64,000 nucleotides of DNA from Paracentrotus lividus (taxonomy: Eukaryota > Echinodermata > Echinoidea > Camarodonta > Echinidae). Location: the NCBI GenBank assembly GCA_940671915.1, contig CALNVZ010003426.1, positions 41,027,603 through 41,091,602 on the forward strand, read 5' to 3'. Numbering within the stretch: position 1 is the stretch's first letter; each line of letters begins with the position of its first letter. Made by a program: the position numbers and the translations under genes. Shown here piece after piece: positions 53,501 through 56,727 of this stretch. Below the pieces are notes generated by a model. That model was not told the DNA's origin. It saw nothing but the letters and a program-made list of their open reading frames with translations, and made no database searches.

Positions 53501-54129
53501 TTTTGTTTCTAATTTTCTTATGCTCAACTTTCGAGGTTCGCAAGGCGTTCAGAAGGTAGAGAGAGAAATGTGCCGTAATATTTTTTTGTATGAAATTCCC
53601 GTTTTATTCCATTTGTCGTTCAATTTCTGTTTCTAATTTTCTTATGCTCAACTCTCGAGGTTCGCAAGGCGTTCAGAAGGCACAGAGAGAAAGGGGCCGT
53701 AATGTTTGTTTGTTTTTTTTTTTTGTATGAAATTCCCGTTTTATTCCATTTGTCTTTCAATTTCTGTTTCTAATTTTCTTATGCTCAATTCTCGAGGTTC
53801 GCAAGGCGTTCAGAAGGAGGAGATAAAAATGGGCCGAAATATTTTTTTTTTTTTTTATGCAATTCCCGTTTTACTTCCATTGGTCTTTATATTTCTGTAT
53901 CTATTTATGTTATGCTCATTTAACAACTCTCTAGGTTCGCAAGGCGTTCAGAAGGCAGAGAGAGAAATGGGCCGTGAGTCACACCTGGAATGGAGAGTCG
54001 TCTTCCAGCAAGAATACCCGACGAAAGTCCTCATCCTCTGGTGGAGAAAAGAATCTGGAGACCCTACAGACACCCATGCAAACAATGACGTTGTCTAACG
54101 TCAAAACCAACAAAACCATCATCACATAG
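3668..54129 (+). CDS. Multi-exon adhesion GPCR gene with IgGFc-binding-like ectodomain (5' end missing)
   Basis: Overall gene model. Seventeen exons: 3668-3707, 4106-5329, 10652-10680, 15653-15862, 17806-17880, 20112-20232, 23534-23735, 24339-24444, 24706-24758, 25253-25373, 31094-31197, 32005-32116, 42807-42960, 43765-43831, 44504-44662, 45674-45842, 53935-54129. Every junction has AG/GT borders and matching phase; total 3141 nt, 1046 residues plus stop. Domain order is IgGFc-binding-like region (about residues 14-421), GAIN domain with GPS (about 432-727), seven-helix core (about 728-982), basic tail (983-1046). Known biology: adhesion GPCRs self-cleave at the GPS and signal through a tethered agonist. 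The ligand and G protein cannot be read from sequence. The start codon and signal peptide exon were not found. Two exons carry paired 1-base indels. The gene spans at least 50 kb, mostly transposon-filled introns. Subfamily is not assigned. Confidence 0.85.
4106..5329 (+). CDS. Receptor exon 2: IgGFc-binding-like N-terminal domain
   Basis: One large 1224-nt exon, acceptor atttag, donor gtgagt, phase 1 in and out, 408 residues. It matches the IgGFc-binding protein N-terminal domain pattern: the stretch GFLALPHDQLGNEYLIDCY, followed by repeated beta-type segments such as TGTYIRSNKPISVVVGA and HGFILEQLLPISSWG. The domain occurs in FCGBP-like secreted mucin-type proteins and is common in echinoderm predictions. 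The region is rich in N-glycosylation sequons (NDTT, NCTF, NRSF, NETE, NITV, NTTF, NGSS, NCTN, NRTF) and has cysteines able to form disulfides, as expected for an extracellular domain. No transmembrane segment is present. The open frame runs past the donor to a stop at 5385, but the donor is strong and the protein similarity ends there. Binding to IgG itself is not implied; the ligand is unknown. Confidence 0.88.
5330..5561. other. Start of intron 2, GC-richer than surroundings
   Basis: About 230 bp between the exon 2 donor and the recognisable SINE body. Less AT-rich than the rest of the intron and without a gene. It may be part of the adjacent repeat, but I cannot define its left edge. Confidence 0.4.
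5562..5790 (+). repeat. tRNA-derived SINE
   Basis: Contains a good RNA polymerase III B box (GAGTTCGATTCCC, near 5622-5634) and a plausible A box near 5573-5590 (GCAGTCTAATAG), about 45 bp apart as in a tRNA. The body runs on past the tRNA-like part and ends in an A-rich stretch (taaaaacacaaagg). The minus-strand translation reads GAGNRTRDL, a peptide often seen as a false ORF from tRNA-type SINEs. It lies about 230 bp after exon 2 of the receptor. Not a working tRNA gene: the stem ends do not pair and the body extends beyond tRNA length. Confidence 0.6.
5791..6445. other. Intron sequence with short repeated motif, no gene
   Basis: No supported coding region. A segment at about 6183-6215 (CCCCAGGTCACTTGGGGAGA) is repeated at 6446, and an inverted partial copy lies at about 6257, suggesting fragments of an older inverted-repeat transposon. 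Confidence 0.4.
6446..7424. mobile_element. Older TIR element interrupted by a piggyBac-type MITE
   Basis: The left edge GGCCCCATGTCACTTGGGG (6446) is matched in inverted orientation by CCCCCCAAGTGACATGGGGCG near 7404-7424. The element at 6588-7346 sits between them, so the outer repeat looks like an older element split by a younger insertion. No transposase frame is visible in either part. The edges are approximate because the outer ends were judged by eye from the inverted match only. Confidence 0.45.
6588..7346. mobile_element. piggyBac-type MITE with TTAA flanks
   Basis: Bounded by TTAA on both sides. The ends are CCCTAAAAAGACTGGG on the left and its inverse CCCAGTCTTTTTAGGG on the right. 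A TTAA target with a CCCT terminus is the hallmark of the piggyBac superfamily. Just inside the ends are long G and C runs that pair with each other (gggggggctcattcagccccccc and the inverse). About 750 bp, with no transposase, so it is non-autonomous. Confidence 0.7.
7446..7898. mobile_element. Short TIR element (MITE)
   Basis: The left end AGGCTGGGTTCACATAGAG is matched in inverted orientation at the right by a sequence whose reverse complement begins AGGCTTGGTTCACAAAGAAG. Both ends continue into a related tatacgg motif. About 450 bp, no coding capacity. It abuts the next element at 7903. Confidence 0.55.
7903..10625. mobile_element. 2.7-kb TIR element with GC-rich ends
   Basis: Left terminus GGTATCACATGGGCCGTG (7905) pairs with the right terminus, whose reverse complement reads GGTGTCACATGTACCGGG. 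Roughly 300-600 bp at each end is GC-rich, with repeated cccgt, accgt and gggcg motifs, while the 1.5-kb centre (8.3-9.9 kb) is AT-rich. Only short ORFs occur, with none resembling a transposase. The right edge lies 22-29 bp upstream of the proposed receptor micro-exon at 10652. Outer limits are good to within about 5 bp; internal structure is unresolved. Confidence 0.5.
10652..10680 (+). CDS. Receptor exon 3: proposed 29-nt micro-exon
   Basis: Exon 2 ends in phase 1 and exon 4 starts in phase 0, so a segment of length 3n+2 is required between them. Here the acceptor ttttctttcattag is followed by 29 open bases reading (G)CLSADKRKY and a donor gtgtga. Length and phases fit exactly. The joined protein reads HVEG-CLSADKRKY-ITDLDTRFP. 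The donor is not strong and the exon is very short, so transcript evidence would be needed; another exon in this 10-kb intron could fill the role instead. Confidence 0.5.
10681..11156. other. Intron, no gene seen
   Basis: About 480 bp with only short chance ORFs (one at 10822 reads a 60-residue frame without recognisable domains). No repeat boundary was recognised until the foldback element at 11157. Confidence 0.4.
11200..11830 (+). repeat. Left array of 160-bp tandem units
   Basis: Four units, recognised by the recurrent segment AATTTGGGGGTGCTGAATCC near 11225, 11386, 11545 and 11713. Each holds the near-palindrome GCCATTTTGAATTTCAAAATGGC. Divergence rises toward the inner, fourth unit. 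Confidence 0.75.
12558..12830 (+). repeat. tRNA-derived SINE inside the foldback centre
   Basis: Has a tRNA-like head with A box TTGGCACAATCAGTAAAGCA and B box GGGTTCGATCCCC (about 12609-12621), followed by a non-tRNA body that ends in AT-rich sequence near 12.8 kb. The body includes GGGCCCACTGGGAGAACAAT and AGTGGCTACCCTGGGTAAAT. Being inside the 4.1-kb element, it either inserted after it or is carried by it. The right boundary is approximate. Confidence 0.6.
14440..15230 (-). repeat. Right array of 160-bp tandem units, inverted
   Basis: Five units in the opposite orientation to 11200-11830, with the segment caaattgacaaa recurring near 14533, 14692, 14851, 15009 and 15170 (spacing 158-161 bp). 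Units are highly alike, including the palindromic ggcggccattttgaaattc core. Confidence 0.75.
15653..15862 (+). CDS. Receptor exon 4: start of GAIN domain
   Basis: A 210-nt exon (acceptor cttattttag, donor gtaagt, phase 0 at both ends, 70 residues). It begins ITDLDTRFPSDFPTYADADK and continues ALDFLSTYLTDREDLG, helical and acidic like the first helices of GAIN subdomain A in adhesion GPCRs. Two sequons are present near the end (NATV, NETK). The last residues FLN run directly into KTSNVMN of exon 5, a match to the conserved helix of subdomain A. The open frame continues only four codons past the donor. Confidence 0.75.
15863..16911. other. Intron 4, AT-rich, no gene
   Basis: About 1 kb of AT-rich sequence with an A19 run near 16751. 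Nothing recognisable until the MITE at 16912. Confidence 0.5.
16912..17777. mobile_element. 0.86-kb MITE, copy 2, abutting a receptor exon
   Basis: Same ends and interior as 549-1409, in the same orientation, 866 bp. Its right end is 28 bp from the start of receptor exon 5 (17806), so the branch point of that intron may lie in or at the edge of the element. The remaining tract before the exon (cagttcttatgctttcttcacacag) supplies the pyrimidines and acceptor. Confidence 0.8.
17806..17880 (+). CDS. Receptor exon 5: GAIN subdomain A helix
   Basis: A 75-nt exon with acceptor cttcacacag, donor gtgagt, phase 0 at both ends. It reads KTSNVMNILFSSNTNEQL then TRACSEG. TSNVMNIL fits the conserved TSNVVNNLL-type motif of GAIN subdomain A. 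An internal ttttccag at 17841 could mimic an acceptor, but using it breaks the phase with exon 6 and loses the motif, so the longer exon is preferred. It sits directly after the MITE copy at 16912-17777. Confidence 0.75.
17937..18094. mobile_element. Small hAT-like MITE
   Basis: 158 bp with ends CAGTGGCGGATTCAGG and the inverse CCTGGATCCTCCACTG, and a G/C run inside. CAGTGGCGGATCCAG-type ends are typical of short hAT-group elements. A clear 8-bp duplication is not visible (only gtttc is shared). Confidence 0.55.
18240..18430 (+). repeat. Probable 3' end of a non-LTR retrotransposon
   Basis: AT-rich stretch ending in a simple repeat, tgaatgaatgaatgaatgaa (18404-18424), directly after taataaaaccaaat. 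A microsatellite-type tail of this kind is common at the 3' ends of CR1/L2-like elements. No reverse transcriptase frame is present, so this is only the tail. Confidence 0.35.
18431..20111. other. Intron 5 remainder, with long poly(T) before exon 6
   Basis: AT-rich, no gene. A run of more than 40 T lies at about 20051-20093 and ends 20 bp before the acceptor of exon 6, so it acts as an extreme polypyrimidine tract. An ORF at 18490-18759 has no recognisable domain. Confidence 0.5.
20112..20232 (+). CDS. Receptor exon 6: GAIN subdomain A/B
   Basis: 121 nt, acceptor atattttacag, donor gtatga, phase 0 in and phase 1 out, 40 residues plus one base. Starts RNLTSSVEDTQHELEMLM and ends DIYSFKVSRENA. 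The helix with ELEMLMTQASEL followed by a short strand is usual for the link from GAIN subdomain A to B. One sequon (NLTS). The long T run just upstream may affect splicing efficiency or sequencing accuracy. Confidence 0.75.
20728..21179. mobile_element. 0.45-kb TIR element
   Basis: TATAGATTTTCCCGGTCAATT at the left is matched by a right end whose reverse complement is TATAGGTTTTCCCGGCCAATT. Interior AT-rich, no coding frame. Confidence 0.5.
21497..23471. mobile_element. 1.97-kb near-complete palindromic element
   Basis: The left edge (taaacacaaaacaaaaagaaagt) returns in inverse at the right (ctttctttttgtgttgtgttta), and matches continue through the whole length, for example cacgtcagaatgtatgcaaaa at 21759 with its inverse at about 23190-23210, and cgtgacataactc near 22411 with its inverse near 22576. 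The centre is about 22490. The arms differ by scattered substitutions and small indels, so the palindrome is old or mutated. No protein is encoded. The right end is 62 bp before receptor exon 7. Confidence 0.7.
23534..23735 (+). CDS. Receptor exon 7: GAIN subdomain B
   Basis: 202 nt, phase 1 in and phase 2 out, donor gtaagc after CACAATGA. The acceptor is ataaaaag, behind a long CT-rich tract. It reads AIAISSTDATSSNTASG, then GYDVTIPCDVVQELGSRAVY and QVMLPFGGDAITSSKCGHNE. Beta-strand-like, with cysteines and a serine/threonine stretch, as in subdomain B. The frame stops at once if read past the donor (TAA), which supports the exon end. The palindrome at 21497-23471 ends just upstream. Confidence 0.7.
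24339..24444 (+). CDS. Receptor exon 8: GAIN subdomain B strands
   Basis: 106 nt, acceptor taacccccacag, donor gtaaat, phase 2 in and phase 0 out. Reads IAIGSPLFSIGLVSNRTVQR then FKNNISLSFVTRSLE. The pattern of a conserved strand ending in ISLSF and a sequon (NRTV, NISL) fits the GAIN B region about 40 residues before the GPS (compare V-x-L-x-F in family members). Confidence 0.75.
24706..24758 (+). CDS. Receptor exon 9: GPS motif, first part
   Basis: 53 nt, acceptor tttcacccag, donor gtgatt, phase 0 in and phase 2 out. Reads VDVLENNTLCSFWDYTK. The C-x-F-W-x-[YF] run is the canonical first half of the GPS: the first GPS cysteine followed by the aromatic pair. The next exon supplies the second half. 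Confidence 0.8.
25253..25373 (+). CDS. Receptor exon 10: GPS cleavage site and tethered agonist (two 1-base indels)
   Basis: 121 nt, acceptor ctttacag, donor gtgagg, phase 2 in and phase 0 out. The beginning reads NWSTSGCTLE. After CTGGAA the family match moves one frame over (DTSNGETRVTCLCDHLTS), and after AGTTTT it returns to the original frame (FAVLIDVSPG). The reading is therefore broken by a 1-base loss and a 1-base gain (in a T5 run) about 65 bp apart, leaving total length in frame. The GPS cysteines (C..CLC), the cleavage site HL/T and the tethered agonist TSFAVL are all recognisable. Read literally, the frame hits TGA before the cleavage site. Assembly error is the simplest explanation; a damaged allele is possible. 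Confidence 0.8.
25374..26418. other. Intron 10 (5' part), poly(T), poly(G) and poly(C) tracts, no gene
   Basis: Contains a T20 run (about 25432-25451), a G15 run near 25834 and several C runs near 25988-26091. A GC-rich patch at 25790-26110 has the look of a degraded repeat, but I could not define ends. Confidence 0.4.
26419..26622. mobile_element. Short TIR element (204 bp)
   Basis: Left GGTTGGGTGTCTGGACA is matched in inverse at the right by TGTCCGGACACCCAACC, with one mismatch. AT-rich interior, no coding frame. The outer limits may extend a few bases further. Confidence 0.5.
26951..30006. mobile_element. 3.06-kb near-complete palindromic element
   Basis: Left end TAAAGGGGGTATCTCACTGG and right end CCAGTGAGATACCCCCTTTA are exact inverses. 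The two arms match along their full length: about five roughly 60-bp units (ctgctttgttaggcaagc...ttttcttttgt) on the left reappear inverted at 29.60-29.93 kb, and the G and C runs at 27.42 and 27.52 kb reappear at 29.42 and 29.51 kb. The arms meet at about 28545 with almost no loop, where gggtatctcactgagttgcgaac recurs as an internal copy of the terminus. On the left side of the centre a segment of about 73 bp is tandemly duplicated (28332-28480). Only short mirror-image ORFs occur; no transposase. Confidence 0.75.
30029..30665. mobile_element. Mariner-like MITE (degraded)
   Basis: Left TACAGTGCGTCCCAAAAAG; right end, read in reverse complement, TACAGGGTGTCCCTGATGAAG. TACAGGGTGTCCC-type ends are typical of mariner elements. 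No transposase. The ends are only partly alike, so the call is tentative. Confidence 0.4.
30666..31093. other. Intron 10 (3' part), no gene
   Basis: About 430 bp without recognisable features apart from a G9 run near 30697. A pyrimidine tract precedes the exon 11 acceptor. Confidence 0.4.
31094..31197 (+). CDS. Receptor exon 11: TM1
   Basis: 104 nt, acceptor cttctccctcag, donor gtaact, phase 0 in and phase 2 out. Reads IDEVNEEIMTLLSWIGCSFS then IAACFLTCFGYAIL. The hydrophobic run of about 23 residues with the start [LT]LLSWIG is the usual TM1 of class B2 receptors, following the tethered agonist by about 12 residues. Confidence 0.8.
31198..32004. other. Intron 11 with (GT)n microsatellite
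   Basis: Contains a GT-rich simple repeat at about 31757-31892; the ORFs seen there are low-complexity. The rest is AT-rich with no gene. Confidence 0.6.
32005..32116 (+). CDS. Receptor exon 12: TM2 (two 1-base indels)
   Basis: 112 nt, acceptor gttgacag, donor gtaaga, phase 2 in and phase 0 out. The first codons read RLRK; the TM2 match SAHFSAWNACLAVGLAETAF lies one frame over; after GCTCTGTCT the original frame returns with DVVKKPFRES. As in exon 10, a 1-base loss is followed by a 1-base gain, so the exon length stays in frame but the literal reading has a TGA right after RLRK. The hydrophobic core and the charged end fit TM2 and the first extracellular loop. Confidence 0.65.
32117..36649. 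other. Intron 12 (left of gap), noisy tandem-repeat region
   Basis: From about 33.29 kb the sequence carries diverged, indel-ridden versions of a tandem unit also seen at 40.28-42.34 kb (shared pieces include cagctgattttt, ctcgcaagatttttcgtcggtgc and ggccgatggccct). Unit starts are near 33.29, 34.48 and 35.58 kb. No gene. Low sequence quality is likely. Confidence 0.55.
37516..37534 (+). pseudogene. Fragment of a TM3 exon copy
   Basis: ATGGCCATAGAGGGCATAC is identical to the centre of receptor exon 13 (42869-42887), but the flanking coding sequence is not recognisable on either side. It lies at the corresponding place in the left version of the duplicated segment. Either the left version is corrupted sequence or this is a decayed exon. 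Confidence 0.45.
39646..39712 (+). pseudogene. Indel-damaged copy of the TM4 exon
   Basis: Same acceptor (cttctcgtag), donor (gtgagt) and length (67 nt) as receptor exon 14 at 43765, but with four single-base indels in the first half that cancel each other. There are no substitutions. The frame is wrong between codon 2 and the middle, so TM4 is lost, while the end (VYREKLASKKY) is intact. Indels alone, without substitutions, point to read error rather than decay. Confidence 0.6.
40252..40276. other. Assembly gap of 25 N
   Basis: Exactly 25 undefined bases. The flanks are two versions of overlapping sequence, so true gap size is unknown and may be negative. Confidence 0.99.
40277..42300. repeat. 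Tandem repeat of roughly 850 bp with a 110-bp palindrome
   Basis: Units start near 40277, 41115 and 41975 (the last is shortened), each beginning gagcggtgcta...ctgctttacctgaattctcc. Each contains a hairpin of about 110 bp: 42191-42300 is the best copy, with arms gttaaaactattcgcactca and the inverse tgcgaatagttttaac around the centre gggccgatggccct. The other hairpins are at about 40789-40896 and 41623-41731. Units differ mainly by indels. No gene. Confidence 0.7.
42807..42960 (+). CDS. Receptor exon 13: TM3
   Basis: 154 nt, acceptor tcttttttctag, donor gtaagt, phase 0 in and phase 1 out. Reads ISCIIIASFIYYHFMAMFAW then MAIEGIHLYLMTFVVWNAER and RKIKSYMACGW. It contains the conserved extracellular cysteine, the adhesion-GPCR TM3 motif F-x-W-M-x-[IV]-E-G-x-x-L-Y, and the charged intracellular loop 2. 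Clearly a working exon by sequence. Confidence 0.92.
42961..43764. other. Intron 13, no gene
   Basis: About 800 bp, AT-rich; matched by the left version of the duplicated segment (38.9-39.6 kb). Confidence 0.6.
43765..43831 (+). CDS. Receptor exon 14: TM4
   Basis: 67 nt, acceptor tatcttctcgtag, donor gtgagt, phase 1 in and phase 2 out. Reads GIPILFVVAIVAVYREKLAS then KK and two bases of a Tyr codon completed by exon 15. The start GIP follows ACGW of exon 13, giving the familiar GWGIP junction at the start of TM4. Confidence 0.88.
43832..44503. other. Intron 14, no gene
   Basis: Holds agggttagggctaggg at about 44268-44284, a short telomere-like run also present in the left version (40155). 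A false acceptor at 44387 is discussed among the rejected items. Confidence 0.5.
44504..44662 (+). CDS. Receptor exon 15: second extracellular loop and TM5
   Basis: 159 nt, acceptor cttctctgtgtag, donor gtaagt, phase 2 in and out. Reads CFLSMADNSLLFFIVPVAVV then IVFNVFVTIRVVAQIIKMAD and GPTMQSDIKTRA. C-[WF]-L-S is the conserved ECL2 motif whose cysteine pairs with the one at the top of TM3. The hydrophobic run is TM5 with the family Asn (VFNVF), and the basic end is intracellular loop 3. Confidence 0.88.
44869..45132. mobile_element. 0.26-kb GC-rich MITE
   Basis: Left TAATGCAGCGGTCACAACTCG; right, in reverse complement, TTATGCGGCGGTCACAACTCG. Inverted ends of about 24 bp, interior rich in cgtagg and gcacgt words. 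No coding frame. A G run (about G30) lies at 44738-44767, just upstream. Confidence 0.6.
45133..45673. other. Intron 15 remainder, no gene
   Basis: About 540 bp AT-rich sequence, with nothing recognisable. Confidence 0.4.
45674..45842 (+). CDS. Receptor exon 16: TM6 and TM7
   Basis: 169 nt, acceptor ccattatgacag, donor gtgatt, phase 2 in and phase 0 out. Reads HGVKAMVVLLPLMGLTWVVG then FLAFDRAKITLLYIFIVLNC and LQGVFIFFIHFYRNSE. LLPLMGLTWVVG is TM6 with the conserved Trp; LNCLQGVFIFFIH is the hallmark TM7 of adhesion GPCRs. The short extracellular loop 3 (DRAKIT) is also typical. The exon ends right after helix 7, leaving the tail to a distant exon 8.1 kb away, beyond a 6.8-kb foldback element. 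Confidence 0.93.
45843..46336. other. Intron 16 start, no gene
   Basis: AT-rich. A (CT)n run near 45975-45988. The stretch 46080-46210 ends in gaaataaatttaccttcgttcattc, similar to LINE tails, but too weak to call. Confidence 0.35.
46396..46640. repeat. Subterminal 36-bp tandem repeat (left)
   Basis: Six to seven units of the type caattacgcaatacataat / tacgcaatacttgtatc, decaying inward. The inverted counterpart is at about 52750-53055. Confidence 0.75.
49037..49486 (-). CDS. C2H2 zinc-finger ORF of the foldback element, left copy
   Basis: 149 residues. One zinc finger at the start: YTCSLCDRTYSRKFDMKRH, with Cys12, Cys15, His28 and His33. A strongly acidic region follows (about residues 35-90, runs of E, D and S), then a helical part with YQEWFEQAKIATEELRHEKY and GMSEERGLDKAH. 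The final part (RIFFDHYSLLLAD) differs from the right copy through small indels, so the frame is probably damaged from about residue 123 on and the native protein longer. Single-finger proteins with an acidic stretch and a helical domain suggest DNA binding, perhaps to the element itself, but no function is established. It is a mirror image of 50280-50633. Confidence 0.6.
   Translation of the reverse strand: MDPLNMSKRYTCSLCDRTYSRKFDMKRHKQNVHSEMENDEELNEREYENEDSNFEDDQSGDDEDSETSESESEGENELSHNKEEPEDNLAYQEWFEQAKIATEELRHEKYEKYILKGMSEERGLDKAHGKVLMGRQRIFFDHYSLLLAD
50280..50633 (+). CDS. C2H2 zinc-finger ORF of the foldback element, right copy (frameshifted)
   Basis: 117 residues. The first 108 residues match the left copy (49037-49486, minus) with one difference in the finger linker (QNAH for QNVH). 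A 1-base loss near 50608 then shifts the frame and the ORF ends early. In the other frames the downstream DNA (to about 50930) still encodes recognisable pieces, including GMSEDEA, FYLDIKDKADGMN and RKAVTKG, so the ancestral protein was longer than either ORF. Finger residues: Cys12, Cys15, His28, His33. Start codon chosen because both copies share it and the sequence upstream is the conserved loop-side region. Confidence 0.55.
   Translation: MDPLNMSKRYTCSLCDRTYSRKFDMKRHKQNAHSEMENDEELNEREYENEDSNFEDDQSGDDEDSETSESESEGENELSHNKEEPEDNLAYQEWFEQAKIATEELRHENTKNISSRV
52750..53055. repeat. Subterminal 36-bp tandem repeat (right)
   Basis: Seven to eight units of attgcgtaattggatacaag and related, inverted relative to 46396-46640. 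Confidence 0.75.
53202..53973 (+). repeat. Six-fold tandem repeat of the tail exon's 5' end with its splice acceptor
   Basis: Six units of 123-138 bp. Each has a T-run, gtatgaaattcccgttttat, a pyrimidine-rich stretch, tatgctcaa, an AG acceptor and GTTCGCAAGGCGTTCAGAAGG. The exon-like starts are at 53288, 53413, 53536, 53660, 53797 and 53935. Only the first and last have TAG acceptors; the middle four have GAG, which is poor. Units 2 and 3 meet TAG and unit 5 meets TAA within 8-10 codons; units 1 and 4 stay open for 39 nt and are followed by a GTAAT donor-like site. Unit 6 continues into the true terminal exon. Confidence 0.85.
53288..53326 (+). CDS. Possible alternative 39-nt exon (repeat unit 1)
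   Basis: Good acceptor (aactctctag), 13 codons VRKAFRRQIEKCA, then GTAATT. It is in phase with exon 16 (phase 0) and leaves phase 0 for the terminal exon at 53935, so inclusion would add 13 residues repeating the start of the tail without a frameshift. If the GTAATT site is not used, the frame runs on to a stop about 60 bases later, giving a shortened tail. Use in transcripts is unknown. Confidence 0.3.
53935..54129 (+). CDS. Receptor exon 17: cytoplasmic tail and stop
   Basis: 195 nt with stop TAG, acceptor caactctctag, phase 0. Begins VRKAFRRQREKWAVSHTWNG, then a serine-rich basic stretch (ESSSSKNTRRKSSSSGG) and ends VKTNKTIIT. The VRKAFRR start after the TM7 helix fits adhesion GPCRs. The serines next to basic residues look like kinase sites. 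The last residues do not fit a class I PDZ motif. The 5' part of this exon is repeated upstream five times. Confidence 0.88.
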   Translation, partial: VRKAFRRQREKWAVSHTWNGESSSSKNTRRKSSSSGGEKNLETLQTPMQTMTLSNVKTNKTIIT

Positions 54130-54153
54130 TGGATTTCGAAATTGCCGATTTGG

Positions 54154-54268
54154 AATAAAGCACGTGCAAGCCGTCAGGGATTGCATCACAAAAGCATTAA
54201 ACAAATGATTAATCTTCCTTTGAAGTTTTTAAATCCTAGTTGATATACATTTTATTAAACGAAATAAA
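54154..54268 (+). terminator. Poly(A) signals of the receptor gene
   Basis: AATAAA occurs at 54154-54159 and 54263-54268, 25 and 134 bp after the stop codon. Either could direct 3' end formation. Confidence 0.5.
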
Positions 54269-54269
54269 C

Positions 54270-56063
54270 AGTTTTGAGCTACATAAACATATTTACGTGT
54301 TTAACGAGATCTTCTTGTGAGAAAAATAGATATTTATCAATAATATGCATTGGTATAAGGGTGCGTGGTGCCAAATGGATGTTTAAAAAAAAAAATACAT
54401 TTACAGTACTAATAGCTTAATAAATAAAAAATAATGATATTTCGCTTCGTCTTTGGTGTTTATTAATGACTTTGCTTAAGATATTTCGGAATTAGTACTC
54501 CATAGATTATAATATTTCTACTTCGATGACAACTTATATTTATGCGTGATGATATATATGTGAGTAACTGAATAGAAATATTGATTTAATGTTTTAGATT
54601 TAAATGGTGACATCTTTAACTGTAAATATGAAGTAGATTATTGTAAATATAAAAAGATTATTTGACATCCCAAAAATTTACCAGGTGTTTTCATGACTTC
54701 ACACCCGTTACCTCACCCCTAAGTAAGATGGTTTTCAGGTTCAGGTCTAGAGTGTCAGGAGTGCTAGGAAGGATAACGCTTTAGGTTATGGGAATACCCC
54801 CGATTTAATTACTTTATTACAGTGTTTTCCTAGAGAAAAAATGTGCAATTGTGCTTGCCAAGAATTATTTCAATTGCTTCGTATTAAATATTTCTTATTT
54901 CGAGAAACTATGATGATCGCAATTTTAAAATCAGAGGCAAGTGCAAAAGAAACCAGTATTGAAATATAAATTTAATTTTGTTCAAATTGTCATTGTAAAG
55001 GGGGGAAATGTTTATATCTACAGGGTAGTGATATAAAAATATTGATTGATATTCATACGTCCCGTTTTTTCCCCCTTTTTTTTTTAATTCGGATAACATT
55101 TCATGATTAAAAACTAATTTGCGATGATATATCAGTATCGCCTTTTTGCAAATCTTTATTCAATAAAGTTATCGATTTACCAAAATATTTTAGTAAATAG
55201 ATATTATTATCATTTGTAATATTTTTTTGGCCATGTTGGGTATTTTTGAGAGATCTTATTCGTCTTTTTGAGGGGATTTTTTTTCTTCAATTAAAGAGTA
55301 TATGGCTCGTTACCAAAAAATAAATAAATAAATAAATGAATAAAAATTCCCTTGTAATTATAACACTTTCAACTTTCTTAAATTGAAATTATTCGTAAAG
55401 ATTTCATGTAGAACATATTTCAGGCATTAGGATGTGCGTTTGCGTCAGCATCGGTGGCTATTAGTAAGTTGGTCAACTTGTATAAATTTGGCCGTTCAGA
55501 CCAGCGGGCTGGCAACGATCAATCTCAGACTAAAAGACTGGGGCCTTCTTGCAATCACAAAATAACTCTCGTCGAAAACTTTTTATTGTATTCTTATTTG
55601 ATAGGTTTTGCGTATGGAGCATGGTGTTGTTTGGGCGGTACCAGAAACTTAAGATCAATGTGCAAACAATTAAATCAAGTAATCCCGAGGCAAATTTCTT
55701 GATTTGTTTTAAAAGAGCAACCCACTCATATTTTACCTTAATATTTACTATTTTAATTCTTAAAAACTAGTTTCATTTCTAAAGGTGTTGACAGTTGTTT
55801 TGTTTCATTGTTTTTTTTCTTTTTTTTTTTTATCTTATTATGGTATTTGCCCTCCCCCCCAAAAAAAAAAACATAAAAAGTAATAACCAATATGATAAAG
55901 TGAAAGAGAACACAAGACTTGTTATTTTGCTTTGTTTGCTATAAAATCGAAAATCGTTAATCATTCTGATTATTGTGTTTACAATTTGGTATAGCTCCAC
56001 ATATACATGTGGCTATATATCAAACTTGTTGTAGACTGTGTAGACTGTTTTTATGTCTAATTA
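54270..56063. other. Downstream flank, no gene seen
   Basis: AT-rich. The ORF at 55454-55702 has no domain I recognise. Runs of T and A near 55810-55870. Confidence 0.4.
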
Positions 56064-56727
56064 TACAGTGCGTCCCAATAAAAACTATACACTTTTGAAA
56101 TGGCTACCAAACAAAATATATATGATTCCTATATGGGAAAGGTCTATATGTATGGAAAACGTATAACCTAAACTGAAATTGTGACACTAAAAAGTTCGAA
56201 AATAATGAATGCTTCAATGAGCAACGCCCATTTTCGTCAGGACACAAAAATGAGGCTGTGTAGCAATTCACTATTCATTTATAATCTCTTTTGGTCAAAA
56301 TTAATATTGGAATAAATCAACTAACAAAGAAAAAAATTAACAGAAAGTAAGGAATAAGCATCAATGGAATGCAAAAATGTAATGGTTTAAATTCTTGTTT
56401 TCGTATTATATGTTTGTTTTGTTTTGTTTTGTTTTTTTACTTTAAGTTTATTTTTGTCTTTCTTAGCCGATTTATGCCATTAGTGATTTTGATCCTTATG
56501 GCCACCCATAAGCAGGAAATGAATAAATAGCGAATTCCTGTGCAGTCTCATTTTCTGTTTCTTACACAAGTGGGCGTTGCTCACCAAAGCATGCTTTATT
56601 TTTCGATATTTTTGTGTCTGTAGACTATATGAGCTTTTTCTACCTAATCATAAACCTTTCTCCAAGAACCAAATATTTTCTTGGTAGCCATTATGACAGT
56701 TTATAGTTTTTATTGGGATGCACTGTA
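56064..56727. mobile_element. Mariner-like MITE
   Basis: Left TACAGTGCGTCCCAATAAAA; right, in reverse complement, TACAGTGCATCCCAATAAAA; both continue as ACTATA. About 27-bp ends with one mismatch in the first 20, 664 bp in total, TA at the borders. No transposase. Confidence 0.7.
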
